Assembly (NCBI GenBank): GCA_050330635.1
Contig: JBHJNQ010000050.1
Span: forward strand, 4,777-68,776
DNA from: CADEDH01 sp050330635
GTDB taxonomy: Bacteria; Actinomycetota; Acidimicrobiia; Acidimicrobiales; SZUA-35
Direction: 5' to 3'
DNA: 64,000 nt
The notes below the pieces were generated by a model. That model was given only the letters and a program-made list of their open reading frames with translations. It was not told where the DNA came from and made no database searches. The translations under genes and the position numbers were made by a program. How positions within the stretch are numbered: the first letter of the stretch is position 1; every line of letters starts with the position of its first letter. Of this stretch, positions 27,860 to 35,240 are shown piece after piece.

Positions 27860-27889
27860 ATTACAACATTGTAATTACATCCGTGTCAA
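27860..27889 (-). promoter_or_regulatory. Consensus-like distal promoter of nrdJ
   Basis: Minus strand: TTGACA (27889-27884), 18 nt, TGTAAT (27865-27860), unusually close to the vegetative consensus. Transcription would start near 27853, giving a leader of about 490 nt. Confidence 0.6.
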
Positions 27890-28369
27890 CGGGGTCTCCG
27901 AGAAACCTCCGCCGTGTGACGGCTGTCGCCCGGAGACGGGGATGTGACGAAGACCAGCTCAGTGCCAACAGGTCGAGGTTCGAATTCGGCGGGTGACGGC
28001 GTGGAAACCGCCTACGGATTCACTTCTCCCCCAAGGGCCTCCCCTCAGGTCTGACCCTGTCATACTGATGCCCTGCGCTAGCCTCCGTCACGCTCGTTGC
28101 CCCACAAGGGCCCGAACGACCACTGTAGGTTTCGCCGTTTGTGGATCAAAAGGGGATGACGCTGTGAATTGCGGCCAAAACTCTGGGGATTGCCGCCTCG
28201 AACCTGGGGCTTCCCACGGGCGGTGGACGGCCCGTCACCCCAGGTGCCCGGGTCGCCACTGCAGCACGATGCGGCCCACGCCATCGATCTCCGAGCCACC
28301 GGTTCGAGCCCCTTGGCCATGGTCTCCGACCGACATCGCAGCCGCCGGTCGCGGCCCCCACCGGCCATC

Positions 28370-29128
28370 ATGATCACCATGTTCCCCCGGCCGTCGGACG
28401 ATCCGGTGGCCGTGGTCGAGGCGGTCGGCGCCGAGCGCCGTACTCCCCCCGCCAACCGCTGCTGGGTCATGACCAACATGGTGGCGTCGGCCGATGGCGC
28501 GACCGCCATCGACGGGCTTTCGGGCCCGCTCGGCGGAGCGGCCGATCGCGAGATGTTCGCCGCCCTCCGCTCGGTCGCCGACGCCATCGTCGTCGGCGCG
28601 GCCACCGTCCGTCAGGAGCGGTACCGCGTTCCGGGCGCCGGCAGCGAGGAGGCGCAGCGGGCCCGGGCCGGTCGCGGCCAGGAGCCCCGACCTCTCGTCG
28701 TGGTGGTGACCACGTCACTGGGACTCGACGCCGGGCTACCGCTCTTCGACGATCCGTCCTATCGGCCCCTCATCGCAACCGTGGCGACAGCACCGGCGGA
28801 GGCCCGCGACCGACTCTCGACGGTCGCCGACATCGTCGAGCTCGGCGAGGAGCGGGTCGACGTCGGGCTCCTGGCGTCGGAGCTCCGACGCCGCGGTGTG
28901 GCCGTGGCCCTGGCCGAGGGGGGCCCGACGCTCAACGGCCAGCTCATCGCCGCCGACCTCGTCGACGAGTGGAACCTGACCCTGTCACCGATCCTCGCCG
29001 GCGGGGCCTCCCACCGGCCCGCCATCGGTGCGCCGATCCCCCACCCGACGGCGCAAATGAGGCTCGACCGCGTCTGGCAGGACGACGATCTCCTGTTCTG
29101 CCGCTGGACCCGGCCCGGCGCCAGCTGA
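28370..29128 (+). CDS. Pyrimidine reductase family protein (RibD C-terminal domain)
   Basis: A 252-aa stand-alone RibD_C (dihydrofolate-reductase-like) protein. Motifs are TNMVASADGATAIDG, DAIVVGAATVRQERY, and LAEGGPTLNGQLIAADLVDE. In riboflavin synthesis this domain reduces the deaminated pyrimidine with NADPH; stand-alone versions in actinobacteria are often annotated only by family. Start is uncertain: ATG 28370 or 28379, neither with a Shine-Dalgarno sequence. Convergent with nrdR. Confidence 0.85.
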   Translation: MITMFPRPSDDPVAVVEAVGAERRTPPANRCWVMTNMVASADGATAIDGLSGPLGGAADREMFAALRSVADAIVVGAATVRQERYRVPGAGSEEAQRARAGRGQEPRPLVVVVTTSLGLDAGLPLFDDPSYRPLIATVATAPAEARDRLSTVADIVELGEERVDVGLLASELRRRGVAVALAEGGPTLNGQLIAADLVDEWNLTLSPILAGGASHRPAIGAPIPHPTAQMRLDRVWQDDDLLFCRWTRPGAS

Positions 29129-29151
29129 GCGGTGGCCGGTGGATCTCTCGC

Positions 29152-29607
29152 TCAGCACTTGTCGAGCTTGAGCAACGAGGCCTCGCGCTCGAAATCGCCG
29201 ATCTCGGTGAAACCCTTGTAGACGCTGGCGAAGCGGAGGCACGCCACCTCGTCGACGACCCGCAGTCGGTCGAGCACGGCGAGACCCACCCACTCGGAGG
29301 TGACGACACCGCCCACCAGCCGAGCGTGCTCCTCGATCTCGTCGACCAGCACCTCGAACACGTCTGGTGCGATGGGCCGCCCCTTCGCCGCCGACGCCAG
29401 CCCGTTCAGGATCTTCGACCGATCGAACGGCTGCCGCTCGCCCGAACGCTTGAGTACCGTCGACGGCGTGACCTCCGCCCGCTCGAAGGTGGTGAAACGG
29501 TGGTCGCAGCGGCCGCACACCCGACGGCGGCGGATGGCGACGCCATGGTCGACGGCGCGTGAGTCGACGACCCGGGTGTCGTCTTCACCGCACGCAGGAC
29601 ATCGCAC
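29152..29607 (-). CDS. nrdR: Transcriptional repressor NrdR
   Basis: NrdR represses ribonucleotide reductase genes by binding paired 16-bp boxes. The 151-aa protein has the zinc ribbon CPACG...CGRCDHRF at residues 3-37 and the ATP-cone (VLKRSGERQPFDRSKI). The GTG at 29607 has TAGGTT 6 nt upstream, so it is probably leaderless. It lies next to the chiZ-like gene and lexA, as in mycobacteria. Candidate target boxes lie upstream of nrdJ. Confidence 0.97.
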   Translation of the reverse strand: MRCPACGEDDTRVVDSRAVDHGVAIRRRRVCGRCDHRFTTFERAEVTPSTVLKRSGERQPFDRSKILNGLASAAKGRPIAPDVFEVLVDEIEEHARLVGGVVTSEWVGLAVLDRLRVVDEVACLRFASVYKGFTEIGDFEREASLLKLDKC

Positions 29608-29613
29608 GACATG

Positions 29614-29619
29614 AACCTA
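29614..29619 (-). promoter_or_regulatory. Leaderless-type -10 of nrdR
   Basis: TAGGTT on the minus strand, 6 nt before the GTG start. Confidence 0.6.
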
Positions 29620-29717
29620 CCGCGCCGCTGCGCGCTCCATGTGAGGGCGATGTTTACGGTTGCGTTGACAGGGTGGGCGACCAGGCTGGCCTCCGATCCG
29701 GACCGATCACCGGCGGG

Positions 29718-30338
29718 TCACTCGAGCAGATCGGAAGGGATCACGAGCTCCTGTCCGGCTGCGATGGCGGCGGTGCCGCCGTTGCGTTCGACCAGCCGGT
29801 CGACGATGGGCCGAGGGTCCTCGCCCGGCGCCAGTTCGCCGGCAAGGCCCCAGTAGGTGTCGCCGGGACGGGCGACCCGGAGCTGGTCCCCGGGGCCGGC
29901 CGACGCCGGGGCCGACCCCGAGGTCGCTTCGTCGAGCTCGACCCATGTGGCCGCCGGGGGCGCGCCCTGGAACAGGCGCACCCCCAACAGCGCTCCGAGC
30001 ACCACCGCCACAGCCACCGCGATTCCCGCCACAGGAACACCTGGTGTATGCGACCGGAGGGGCGGAGCATCCACGAGTCGCAGGTGGGCGCGGCTGGCCG
30101 ATTGGCCGGCTGTGACGATGGCACTGGTGCCCGTCGGCGTCGGCGTCGAGGATCCGGCCGTCCACCGCCTGCCAACGTGCGCCCCCGCACCACGTCCGGT
30201 GACATCGCCGTCGACGTCGCCGTCGACATTGCGATGCACATTGCGGTCGACATCGCCGTCGACATCGCCGTCGACGTCGCGCTGGACATCGCCGTGGACA
30301 TCGCGGTGAAGGTGGAAGGGATCGAGTAGTGCGACCAT
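29718..30338 (-). CDS. LysM protein resembling ChiZ/DivS (damage-induced division inhibitor)
   Basis: A 206-aa protein with a disordered N-terminus, one membrane helix (about 101-121, VAGIAVAVAVVLGALLGV) and an external LysM domain (LRVARPGDTYWGLAGEL ... AGQELVIPS). Position between lexA and nrdR, the topology, and the LysM pattern (compare LAVVRVETGESLYDVAVRV in Mycobacterium ChiZ) identify it as the ChiZ/DivS counterpart, an SOS-locus cell-wall or division protein. Residues about 10-47 are an odd Asp-Val/Gly repeat. ATG 30338 is supported by a damage promoter whose -10 lies 6 nt upstream. Confidence 0.85.
   Translation of the reverse strand: MVALLDPFHLHRDVHGDVQRDVDGDVDGDVDRNVHRNVDGDVDGDVTGRGAGAHVGRRWTAGSSTPTPTGTSAIVTAGQSASRAHLRLVDAPPLRSHTPGVPVAGIAVAVAVVLGALLGVRLFQGAPPAATWVELDEATSGSAPASAGPGDQLRVARPGDTYWGLAGELAPGEDPRPIVDRLVERNGGTAAIAAGQELVIPSDLLE
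30197..30310 (-). repeat. Degenerate 12-bp tandem repeat encoding Asp-Val units
   Basis: About nine copies of a unit like GACATCGCCGTC (plus strand) encode the DVDGDVDG-type N-terminus of the ChiZ-like protein. Being a multiple of 3, copy-number changes would keep the frame. Confidence 0.8.
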
Positions 30339-30344
30339 GCGACC

Positions 30345-30367
30345 AGTGTCCTCGCGGGGTGTGACAG
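30345..30367 (-). promoter_or_regulatory. PafBC-type damage promoter of the chiZ-like gene
   Basis: CTGTCACAC, 8 nt, GACACT on the minus strand, 6 nt before the ATG. It shares ACTGTCACACCCCGC (15 bp) with the rmuC promoter at the same distance from the start codon. The -10 has G for the first T. Confidence 0.65.
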
Positions 30368-30479
30368 TGAATTGGTGGAGCCTGGATCATCGTCGCCTGC
30401 CGACGAGTGACCGGATTGAACATCCCCGGCCGGTCGGGTGTGACGTTCCGGCTGGAGGTCGACTCGGGCGTCGGTCGAA

Positions 30480-30493
30480 CGAACGAGTGTTCG
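30480..30493. promoter_or_regulatory. LexA (SOS) box, perfect
   Basis: CGAACGAGTGTTCG matches CGAAC-N4-GTTCG exactly. It ends 7 bp before TAGGGT (30501-30506), the likely -10 of lexA, so it covers the -35 region. Confidence 0.85.
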
Positions 30494-30500
30494 GTCACTC

Positions 30501-30506
30501 TAGGGT
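30501..30506 (+). promoter_or_regulatory. -10 hexamer of lexA
   Basis: TAGGGT sits between two LexA boxes. Transcription would start near 30513 and give a leader of about 175 nt. Confidence 0.6.
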
Positions 30507-30519
30507 GAACATCTGTTCG
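30506..30519. promoter_or_regulatory. LexA (SOS) box, one mismatch
   Basis: TGAACATCTGTTCG, one mismatch to the consensus, overlaps the end of the lexA -10 and the start site. Confidence 0.65.
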
Positions 30520-30580
30520 GGTCAAGGGTCGAGCGAACGAATGTCACCTCGGCGCCCTCGATGCATCCTTTCGGCGGCAT

Positions 30581-30594
30581 CGAACACTTGTACG
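30581..30594. promoter_or_regulatory. LexA (SOS) box, one mismatch, downstream
   Basis: CGAACACTTGTACG differs from the consensus at one base. It lies within the lexA leader, about 96 bp before the start codon. Confidence 0.45.
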
Positions 30595-30689
30595 TCGATT
30601 CGTGCCATAGTGGACACCGGACACACGTTCGGTCGTCCCGTCGGCTCGCCGACCACGGGGCGGGCGGCCGGCACCGTACGGGAGGACGC

Positions 30690-31325
30690 ATGGGAGCGCA
30701 TCAACTGACCGATCGACAGAGGTCGATCCTCGAGTTCATCGAGACGCAGATGAGGGAGCGGGGGTTCCCCCCTTCGGTGCGGGAGATCGGGGCCGAGGTC
30801 GGCCTGACGTCACCGTCGAGCGTGCACGCCCACCTCGCCACCCTCCAGCGCTTCGGCTACCTCGAGCGGGATCCGAGCAAACCTCGGGCGATCAAGGTGT
30901 CGTGGGACGCCACGAGCGGGGCGGTCGACGTCGAGCGGCGACCGGTCCGTCACGTACCCCTCGTGGGCCTGGTGGCGGCGGGCACCGACGTGCTCGCCGT
31001 GGAGCACATCGAGGAGACCTTCCCCGTACCGGCCGACCTGACCGGTGAGGGCGATCTCTTCATGCTCACCGTCCGGGGCGACTCGATGATCGAGCTCGGA
31101 ATCCTCGACGGCGACTACGTCGTCGCCAGGGTCCAGCCGACTGCCGAGACCGGCGACGTCGTGGTGGCCGGTATTCCCGGCGAGGAGGCGACGGTGAAGA
31201 CGTACCGGCGGGCCAGGGGCAAGACGATCCTCGAACCGGCCAACTCCACCCTCGAGCCGATGACGTTCGACCCCGACGAGGTGCACATCTACGGCCGGGT
31301 CGTCACGGTGATGCGGCGGCTCTGA
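30690..31325 (+). CDS. lexA: SOS repressor LexA
   Basis: LexA represses DNA-damage genes and cleaves itself when RecA filaments form. The 211-aa protein has the winged-helix domain (LTDRQRSILEFIE ... FPPSVREIGAEVGL ... SVHAHL), the Ala-Gly cleavage site in LVAAGTDVL, the catalytic Ser in RGDSMIELG and Lys in EEATVKTYRR. ATG 30690 has GGGAGG 5 nt upstream. Three LexA boxes precede it, indicating autoregulation. Confidence 0.98.
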   Translation: MGAHQLTDRQRSILEFIETQMRERGFPPSVREIGAEVGLTSPSSVHAHLATLQRFGYLERDPSKPRAIKVSWDATSGAVDVERRPVRHVPLVGLVAAGTDVLAVEHIEETFPVPADLTGEGDLFMLTVRGDSMIELGILDGDYVVARVQPTAETGDVVVAGIPGEEATVKTYRRARGKTILEPANSTLEPMTFDPDEVHIYGRVVTVMRRL

Positions 31326-31345
31326 CCGACCGGGCCGGGCGCAGG

Positions 31346-31371
31346 GTGGCCCGGGCCTCGGCCCGGGCCAC
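31346..31371 (+). terminator. Palindromic terminator after lexA
   Basis: GTGGCCCGGGCC, TC, then its exact complement (12-bp arms), 20 nt after the lexA stop. Convergent genes follow, so it may act in both directions. Confidence 0.65.
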
Positions 31372-31428
31372 ACCCAGCTGGTCCCCCTTCAAATGTGCGC
31401 TGCGGCGATGGTCCGGGCGCTGCGGCGA

Positions 31429-32220
31429 TCAGTCGGCCGTCATCAACTCCGATTCGCTCTCCGCCCGGCTCTTGGCCGCCATCTCGGCGATCTCGTCCAC
31501 CTCAGCGTCGGTGAAGCCGGCAAGCTTGCGGAACTGGCGGGCCAAGCGGATCGGCGAGTCTTCGTCCTCGCCCCGCTGACCGCGGAAGTTGAACAGCCCG
31601 TCGACCACCCGCTGAAACTCGAGCGCCTCCGCTCGGCGCTGGGGATCGTTCTCCGTGACCTGACGCAACCACTTCGATCCCATCTTCACGTGGGTGACCT
31701 CGTCGGCCAGCATGTAGTCCTCGCAGTACTCGAGGACCGGGTCGTTCATCGACCGGGCGAAGTCACGCATGTCGGTGAACACGTCGATGGCCAGGCCCTC
31801 GAGGGCCCGGTTCACGCCGGCGAGGCGAAACAGTGGGTCGTCGTGGCAGGCCGCCTCGAACAGGGTGGTGGCCTCGGCGTACTCACCGAGCTCGCCCCCC
31901 ATGTGCTCGGCCAGCTTGACCGAGATCTCGCAGTGGCGGGCCTCGTCCCAACACTGGCGGGCCATGTCGAGCTTCAGCTCGTAGGGCACCTCGTCGGTGC
32001 CGAAGTCGAACGCCGTGCGCCCGGCCCCCTCGAGGGCCTGGACCTCACCGACGAAGATGCCGTGCATCCGGCGCCGGGCTCGTTCGGCCACGTCGTCGGC
32101 CTTCGGGTCGACGTGGCCGACTACTGCGGTGTCACGCCGGTCGGACATCCGCCGCTCGGTGTCGATCCGGTTGAACCGGGCATCCCGGGCCAGTGCCGAG
32201 GGCGGGATGTTCTTGCGCAT
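31429..32220 (-). CDS. Ferritin-like domain protein (DUF455-like)
   Basis: A 263-aa helical protein with metal-site motifs of the ferritin-like type: CWDEARHCEIS (ExxH), LFEAACHDDP, LEGLAIDVF and DEVTHVKMGSKWL (ExxH). This suggests a diiron or dimetal four-helix bundle. Function unknown; an oxidoreductase or ring-modification role is possible. ATG 32220 has TACAAT 6 nt upstream (32227-32232), a near-perfect leaderless promoter. Confidence 0.75.
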   Translation of the reverse strand: MRKNIPPSALARDARFNRIDTERRMSDRRDTAVVGHVDPKADDVAERARRRMHGIFVGEVQALEGAGRTAFDFGTDEVPYELKLDMARQCWDEARHCEISVKLAEHMGGELGEYAEATTLFEAACHDDPLFRLAGVNRALEGLAIDVFTDMRDFARSMNDPVLEYCEDYMLADEVTHVKMGSKWLRQVTENDPQRRAEALEFQRVVDGLFNFRGQRGEDEDSPIRLARQFRKLAGFTDAEVDEIAEMAAKSRAESESELMTAD

Positions 32221-32226
32221 CGGATC

Positions 32227-32232
32227 ATTGTA
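32227..32232 (-). promoter_or_regulatory. Leaderless-type -10 of ferritin-like gene
   Basis: TACAAT on the minus strand, 6 nt before the ATG. Confidence 0.65.
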
Positions 32233-32261
32233 CAGATCAGGCGGTGACGACTGCCACATCC

Positions 32262-33344
32262 TCAGGTGTGGTGCGACGCTGAGGTGGTCACGAGGCGGTG
32301 CAGCGACCGGTGGACGCGCTCCAGCGACAGCCGGTCGAGTCGCTCGTCGGCGGTGTGGGCGAGGGCGGCGTCGCCGGGCCCGAAGTTGGTGGCCGGGATG
32401 CCGAGTTCGGCGAAGCGGGCAACGTCGGTCCACCCCAGCTTGGCCCCGATGTCGAGGGCGTTCTCGTCGACCAGCCTCCGCAGCAGGGGGTGGGCCAACG
32501 ACGGAGGGCAGGCCGGCGAGCTGTCGACCACGGTGACGGTGTCGCCCTCGTCGAGGTGGGGGGCGAGGAGGCGGCGCATCGCGGCCTCGGCCTCGACCGC
32601 CGACCGGTCGGGGGCGTAGCGATGATGGATCCGCAGGGTGGCCGCATCGGGCACGACGTTGCCGGCGACCCCGCCCTCGACCGAGACCGCCTGCAGCGCC
32701 TCCCGGTACTCACAGCCGTCGATGACGGGCCTGCGGGCCTCGTAGCGTGCCAGCGCCTCGAGGACCGGGCCCAGGCGGTGCACGGCGTTCCGACCCATCC
32801 ACGGCCGCGCCGTGTGGGCCCGGGCGCCGGCCAGCCGGACCTCCAGACGCATCGCTCCCTGACAGCCGGCCTCGATGGCTCCCGAGGTCGGCTCCCCCAG
32901 CACGGCACAGTCCCCGACGAGGAGATCCGGCCGTTCGGCCGCCAGCTCGCCGAGACCGCTGTGCTCCTGGGCCACCTCCTCCCGGGCGTAGAACACATAG
33001 GTGAGATCGACGGTCGGGTCGGTGACCGTCCGGGCCAGCTCGAGGAAGACGGCCAGCCCTCCCTTCATGTCGGCCGAACCCACCCCCCACAACACGTCGT
33101 CGACGACGCGGGCCCGGCCGTTGCCGTTGACGGGCACGGTGTCGGTGTGGCCAGCCAGAATGAGCCGGTCGGGGCGGCCCAACTCGGTCCTGGCCACCAG
33201 GTTGTCGCCGACACGACAGACCGAGAGGTGATCGAGGCGCCGTAGCTCCCGTTCGAGCCAGTCGACGAACGGTCCCTCCTCGAACGAGACCGACGGCCGG
33301 TTGACGAGGTCGGCGGTGAGGGCCAGGAGATCGGTTGCGGTCAC
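32262..33344 (-). CDS. dapE: Succinyl-diaminopimelate desuccinylase
   Basis: DapE releases succinate from N-succinyl-LL-diaminopimelate in Lys/DAP synthesis. The 360-aa M20 metallopeptidase shows LAGHTDTVPVNG (metal His and Asp), GVGSADMKGGLAV (bridging Asp), AREEVAQEHSGLG (Glu-Glu), LGEPTSG and NFGPGDAALAHTADE (last His). GTG 33344 is preceded by TACGGT at 7 nt. dapC and dapF lie nearby on the same strand. Confidence 0.93.
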   Translation of the reverse strand: MTATDLLALTADLVNRPSVSFEEGPFVDWLERELRRLDHLSVCRVGDNLVARTELGRPDRLILAGHTDTVPVNGNGRARVVDDVLWGVGSADMKGGLAVFLELARTVTDPTVDLTYVFYAREEVAQEHSGLGELAAERPDLLVGDCAVLGEPTSGAIEAGCQGAMRLEVRLAGARAHTARPWMGRNAVHRLGPVLEALARYEARRPVIDGCEYREALQAVSVEGGVAGNVVPDAATLRIHHRYAPDRSAVEAEAAMRRLLAPHLDEGDTVTVVDSSPACPPSLAHPLLRRLVDENALDIGAKLGWTDVARFAELGIPATNFGPGDAALAHTADERLDRLSLERVHRSLHRLVTTSASHHT

Positions 33345-33351
33345 GGCCCGA

Positions 33352-33357
33352 ACCGTA
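33352..33357 (-). promoter_or_regulatory. Leaderless-type -10 of dapE
   Basis: TACGGT on the minus strand, 7 nt before the GTG start. Confidence 0.55.
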
Positions 33358-33374
33358 GCGTCGCCCCCCGGCGG

Positions 33375-33380
33375 TAGCGT
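33375..33380 (+). promoter_or_regulatory. Leaderless-type -10 of small membrane protein gene
   Basis: TAGCGT, 6 nt before the GTG at 33387. Together with the dapE hexamer it makes a very compact divergent promoter pair, 17 bp apart. Confidence 0.55.
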
Positions 33381-33386
33381 GTTGCT

Positions 33387-33710
33387 GTGGCCGTAACCAA
33401 GACCAGTGCCATCACGGCCGAGGAGGCGCAGCGGGGATTCAGCCGCTCGATCCTGGTGTCGGGCGTCCGTTGCACCCTGACCTACATCGTCCTCCCGTTC
33501 GCGACCCCGTTCCTGGGCCTGGCCCCCGGAGTCGGACCCGTCATCGGGCTGGTTGTCGGGGTCGTCGCCCTCGCCGCCAACATCCTCAGCATCCGGCGCT
33601 TCTGGCGGGCCGACCACCGGTGGAAGAAGCCGGTGACGGTCCTCCACGTGTTCGTGATCGCCCTCCTCTTCGTGCTCATGTACCTCGATGTCGTCGAACT
33701 GGTGACCTGA
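33387..33710 (+). CDS. Small membrane protein of unknown function (107 aa)
   Basis: Three predicted membrane helices: about 24-41, 45-68 and 84-103. The loop between helices two and three carries RRFWRADHRWKK. I do not recognise a family. GTG 33387 has TAGCGT 6 nt upstream. The YbaN-like gene begins 2 nt after its stop, so the two are co-transcribed and may act together. Confidence 0.75.
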   Translation: MAVTKTSAITAEEAQRGFSRSILVSGVRCTLTYIVLPFATPFLGLAPGVGPVIGLVVGVVALAANILSIRRFWRADHRWKKPVTVLHVFVIALLFVLMYLDVVELVT

Positions 33711-33712
33711 CC

Positions 33713-34126
33713 GTGCGGCTGCTGTGGTTGATCGGCGGCCTGACCTGTGTCGGTGTCGGCGGGGTGGGCGTCGTGGTGCCCGGCCTGCCGACCACCGTGT
33801 TCTTCATCATGGCCGCCTGGTGCTTCTCCCGGTCGAGTCGCCGCATGGAGCGTTGGGTCCTGGGCCTGCCCGGGGTGGGCCCCCTCGTGGCCGATCACCG
33901 GGCCGGGCTCGGTATGCCGCAGCGGGCCAAGATCATGGCCATCGGCTGCATCGTGGTGGCCGTGACGCTCAGCGCCTTCACCGTCGGGGATCTCCTGTTC
34001 GGGGCGGCCATCGCCGCCCTGGCCGCCGTCGGCGTCTGGTACATCGCCTGCCGGGTTCCGACCCGGGAACGGGTACTGGCCGAACGGAAGGGACCCGAGG
34101 GGTCGGGCGCCGTCAGTCGAGGGTGA
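33713..34126 (+). CDS. YbaN/DUF454 family inner-membrane protein
   Basis: A 137-aa protein with the family signature GVVVPGLPTTVFFIMAAWCF followed by SRSSRRMERWVLG, then two more membrane helices (about 72-92 and 95-112). DUF454 function is unknown. GTG start at 33713, 2 nt after the preceding stop. Its 3' end overlaps the convergent dapC gene by 14 nt. Confidence 0.85.
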   Translation: MRLLWLIGGLTCVGVGGVGVVVPGLPTTVFFIMAAWCFSRSSRRMERWVLGLPGVGPLVADHRAGLGMPQRAKIMAIGCIVVAVTLSAFTVGDLLFGAAIAALAAVGVWYIACRVPTRERVLAERKGPEGSGAVSRG

Positions 34127-35240
34127 TGCCGACGCGGGAGGCACCGAGGGCGACCAGCTCATCGGGCTGGACGACGGCGATGCGCACGTGGCCGACACCC
34201 TGGGGGCCGTAGAACTCGCCGGGGCTGACGAGGATCCCGGCCTCGTGGGCCAGTCGCCGGGTGAAGGCCCAGGCGTCGCCCCCGGGGGCGGGGGCCCAGA
34301 GGTAGAAGCCGCCGCCGGGGAGCTCGACGTCGGAGCCGAAGTGGGCGGCCACCCGCTGCATCAGCGCCAGCCGGTGGCGGTACCGCCGGCGTTGCGTTTC
34401 GACGTGGGCGTCGTCGTTGAAGGCGGCGACGGCCGCCGCCTGGGAGGGACCGGGCTGCATGAAGCCAGCGTGCTTGCGCAGCTCGCCCAGGTAGTGGAGG
34501 AGCTCGGGGTCGCCGGCGTAGAAGCCCGAACGGTTACCGGCCAGGTTCGACCGCTTCGACAGGGAGTGGACGGCGAGCACCCCTTCCGAGCCGTGTTCCA
34601 GGATCGAACGGGGTGGGCCGTCCCAGGTGTAGGAGATGTAGCACTCGTCGGAGACGACCAGGACAGCCCGGTCGCGGCCCCAGCGGGCCGCCGCCCCGAG
34701 GTCGTCGAGCCCGCCGGCGGGGTTGCCCGGCGTGTTGATCCAGAGGCAGAGCGCCCTCGAGGCGTCGGACTCGTCGATGGCGTCGAGGTCGATCCGCCAC
34801 CGCTCGTCGACCGGGACGGCCACGGCCCGGCATCCGGCGAGGATGGCACCCATCTCGTAGCTGGGGTAGCTGATGGCCGGGTAGAGGACCGTGTCGCGAG
34901 CGGGGCTCCGGAGCCGGAGCCAGTGGGGAAGGCCGGCCACGAACTCCTTCGACCCGATCGTGGCCCGGATGTCGGCCCCGGTCAGGGTGGTACCGACCGT
35001 GCGGTTGAGCCAGTCGGCGGCGGCGGCCCGGAAGGCCGGGGTGCCGATCGACGGTGGATAGCCCCGTTCGCTGTCGGAGTTGCCCAACGCCTTGATCACA
35101 GCTTCGATCGGGGAATCGCACGGGGTGCCGATCGAGAGGTCGACCACGCCGCCGTCATGGCGCTCGGCGACCGCCATCAGCTCGTCGAGCCGGTCGTAGG
35201 GATAGGGCGGGGGGACGAAACCGGTCACGACGCTGCTCAC
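34113..35240 (-). CDS. dapC: Succinyldiaminopimelate transaminase (class I/II aminotransferase)
   Basis: A 375-aa PLP enzyme. The Schiff-base Lys is in SLSKRSNLAGNRSGF; also visible are VLYPAISYPSYEMGA, NTPGNPAGG and SDECYISYTW. The sequence style and nearby dapE and dapF support the DapC assignment (succinyl-DAP from succinyl-amino-ketopimelate). GTG 35240 overlaps the hflX stop as GTGA and has GGAGAGAA upstream. Confidence 0.88.
   Translation of the reverse strand: MSSVVTGFVPPPYPYDRLDELMAVAERHDGGVVDLSIGTPCDSPIEAVIKALGNSDSERGYPPSIGTPAFRAAAADWLNRTVGTTLTGADIRATIGSKEFVAGLPHWLRLRSPARDTVLYPAISYPSYEMGAILAGCRAVAVPVDERWRIDLDAIDESDASRALCLWINTPGNPAGGLDDLGAAARWGRDRAVLVVSDECYISYTWDGPPRSILEHGSEGVLAVHSLSKRSNLAGNRSGFYAGDPELLHYLGELRKHAGFMQPGPSQAAAVAAFNDDAHVETQRRRYRHRLALMQRVAAHFGSDVELPGGGFYLWAPAPGGDAWAFTRRLAHEAGILVSPGEFYGPQGVGHVRIAVVQPDELVALGASRVGITLD

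Larger units (their letters stand above)
27362..28369. other. One-kilobase regulatory region between nrdJ and the RibD-like gene
   Basis: No convincing gene lies here; all open frames have poor codon use. It holds a 17-bp repeat array, two PafBC-type promoter copies, two stable hairpins (27705-27723 with 7-bp arms; 27763-27780 with 7-bp arms), two candidate NrdR boxes, a consensus-like promoter for nrdJ, and an unassigned stem GTCTCCG/CGGAGAC (27894-27937). I see no cobalamin riboswitch consensus. From 27940 to 28369 I find no further assignable element. Confidence 0.75.

Noticed and set aside
27503..27874. Plus-strand 123-codon open frame
   Set aside because: No Shine-Dalgarno sequence, poor composition, and it crosses hairpins and NrdR boxes.
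27970..27995. tRNA-like T-arm (GGTTCGAATTC)
   Set aside because: The flanking bases do not pair and no other cloverleaf arms are present.
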